From positions 52,603-116,602 of the forward strand of contig WOUR01000009.1 in the NCBI GenBank assembly GCA_009772935.1: a DNA stretch of 64,000 nucleotides, read 5' to 3'. Shown here one piece after another: positions 62,747 through 64,000 of the stretch; the first letter of the stretch is position 1; each line of letters starts with the position of its first letter. The stretch is from Rhodospirillaceae bacterium (GTDB lineage: Bacteria; Pseudomonadota; Alphaproteobacteria; Reyranellales; Reyranellaceae). A program made the translations under genes and the position numbers. The notes below the pieces were generated by a model, which was not told the DNA's origin, did not search any database, and saw only the letters and a program-made list of their open reading frames with translations.

Positions 62747-64000
62747 ATGGCGCAGGCCACCAAGGGCCCGGAAGATCCGGCAACCCCGTATCGCGTCCTC
62801 GCCCGCAAATACCGTCCGGTCGATTTCACGACTCTGGTCGGCCAGGAGGCGATGGTGCGCACCTTGCGCAACGCCATCGCCACCGGCCGTATCGCGCATG
62901 CCTTCATGCTCACCGGCGTGCGCGGCGTCGGCAAGACGACCACCGCCCGCATCATCGCCCGCGCGCTGAACTGCGTCGGACCGGACGGCACCGGCGGCCC
63001 CACGGTCGACCCCTGCGGCGTCTGCGACAACTGCAAGGCCATCACCGAGGACCGCCATGTCGACGTGATCGAGATGGACGCGGCCTCCCGCACCGGCATC
63101 GACGACGTGCGCGAGCTGATCGAGGGCGTGCGCTATCGCCCCGTCTCGGCGCGCTACAAGGTCTACATCATCGACGAAGTGCACATGCTGTCGGAGAAGG
63201 CCTTCAACGCGCTGCTGAAAACGCTCGAAGAGCCACCGCCGCATGTGAAGTTCCTGTTCGCCACCACCGAAATCCGCAAGGTGCCGGTGACGGTCCTGTC
63301 GCGTTGCCAGCGCTTCGACCTGAAGCGCGTGCCGCAGGAAACGCTGGTCGAGCATTTCGGCAAGATCGCACAGGCCGAGAAGGTCGAGATTTCGCCCGAG
63401 GCCTTGACCCTGCTGGCGCGCGCCGCCGACGGGTCGGTGCGCGACGGCCTCTCCATGCTCGACCAGGCGATCGCCCATGGCGGCGGCGTGGTCGATGCCG
63501 CGCAGGTCCGCGACATGCTGGGCCTGGCCGACCGCAGTCGTGTCCTCGAACTCTTCGAGAAGGTCATGCGCGGCGACGCGCCGGGCGTGGTCGCGGCGCT
63601 GGGCGAGATGCACGACTCGGGCGCCGATCCCGTGGTCGTGCTGCAGGACTTGCTGGAGCTCACACACTGGGTGACGCGCCTCAAGGTCGCGCCCGACGCC
63701 GCGGCGTCGACGGCCGACAGCGAGCGCACCCAGGGACTGGCCATGGCCGGCAAGCTCTCCATGGCCTCGCTCACGCGGGCCTGGACGCTGCTGCTCAAGG
63801 GGCTGCAGGAGACGCTTGCGGCTCCCTCACCGTTGCGCGCTGCCGAGATGGCGCTGATCCGGCTCTGCTACGTCGCCGACCTCCCCTCGCCGGCCGACGC
63901 CATCAAGGCGCTACAGAACGGCGGCGGCGTCCCGGCCGCCGGCCCATCCGCGTCGCCAGCGCCACGAGGCAACGGTGGCGGCGGTGCCGCCGCGCGCCTG
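62747..64000 (+). CDS. dnaX: DNA polymerase III subunit gamma/tau (5' part; cut by window)
   Basis: 418 codons visible, running off the window in frame. Walker A GVRGVGKT at 57-64, zinc Cys C76, C90, C93, C96, DExH at 143-146 (IIDEVHM), sensor motif LSRCQRF (185-187 SRC). Clamp-loader ATPase. An in-frame GTG three codons upstream (62738) is an alternative start. The Pro/Ala/Gly-rich linker before the tau tail begins near the window end. Located 3' of ffs. Confidence 0.93.
   Translation, partial: MAQATKGPEDPATPYRVLARKYRPVDFTTLVGQEAMVRTLRNAIATGRIAHAFMLTGVRGVGKTTTARIIARALNCVGPDGTGGPTVDPCGVCDNCKAITEDRHVDVIEMDAASRTGIDDVRELIEGVRYRPVSARYKVYIIDEVHMLSEKAFNALLKTLEEPPPHVKFLFATTEIRKVPVTVLSRCQRFDLKRVPQETLVEHFGKIAQAEKVEISPEALTLLARAADGSVRDGLSMLDQAIAHGGGVVDAAQVRDMLGLADRSRVLELFEKVMRGDAPGVVAALGEMHDSGADPVVVLQDLLELTHWVTRLKVAPDAAASTADSERTQGLAMAGKLSMASLTRAWTLLLKGLQETLAAPSPLRAAEMALIRLCYVADLPSPADAIKALQNGGGVPAAGPSASPAPRGNGGGGAAARL

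Noticed and set aside
1..64000. CRISPR arrays, prophage genes, transposases, tRNA genes
   Set aside because: No regularly spaced repeats, no integrase or transposase motifs, and no tRNA-like sequence were found on reading both strands. Only the SRP RNA was recognised.

Overview
The window is high-GC chromosomal DNA with dense, mostly operonic coding and no insertion sequence, integrase, prophage or CRISPR. The gene content points to a metabolically versatile soil- or water-type alphaproteobacterium with a large genome. The evidence is the small SRP RNA directly upstream of dnaX, many solute-binding-protein-dependent importers, tripartite-tricarboxylate (Bug) receptors, Tat-type signal peptides on several binding proteins, and HyuAB and FCD-GntR genes. 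A Reyranella- or Bradyrhizobium-like lineage would fit, but this is inference from gene style and not from a phylogenetic marker.

Layout. 1-3.3 kb: branched-chain-amino-acid-type ABC importer (livH partial, livF, livG, binding protein). 3.3-6.3 kb: SdsA1-type alkylsulfatase with an orphan Bug receptor. 6.4-8.4 kb: MFS transporter divergent from an AraC regulator. 8.6-13.3 kb: three-gene 2-oxoacid oxidoreductase (TPP enzyme) with a GltD-like diaphorase subunit, closed by a strong hairpin. 13.3-18.9 kb: cupin and XRE-cupin pair, an unknown gene, a SbmA/BacA-type ABC protein, rsmB and a small membrane protein. 18.9-23.3 kb: TauABC-like importer with an AtzA/TrzN-type amidohydrolase. 23.5-31.4 kb: DMT exporter, HlyD-FUSC efflux pair, hybrid kinase with a lone receiver, OYE and nudC. 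31.5-37.5 kb: YdiJ-type FAD/Fe-S dehydrogenase, Bug receptor and GntR, divergent from a serine-glyoxylate-type aminotransferase, with a near-perfect 20-bp operator between them. 37.5-45.4 kb: Dpp/Opp-type importer with an M81 peptidase and a NodB/PuuE-fold hydrolase. 45.4-46.7 kb: secreted protein with a possible gingipain/caspase-type His-Cys dyad. 46.9-50.8 kb: Afu/Fbp-type ABC importer. 50.8-57.2 kb: Pot-type importer in one operon with a cyanuric acid hydrolase/barbiturase-family enzyme and a SelA-like PLP enzyme. 57.3-62.4 kb: HyuA-HyuB, an SDR lacking its catalytic Tyr, and a PCuAC-like protein. 62.5-64 kb: ffs and the start of dnaX.

Functionally the window is an uptake-and-catabolism region: five ABC importers, two orphan Bug receptors and several cyclic amide/ureide ring-opening families (AtzD/barbiturase, HyuAB, AtzA-like amidohydrolase, PuuE-fold hydrolase). 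The most promising items are the Pot/AtzD/SelA-like operon, the KOR complex with a built-in diaphorase, the clan-CD-like secreted protein and the Tyr-less SDR. All functional assignments are from motif reading; no database search was run.
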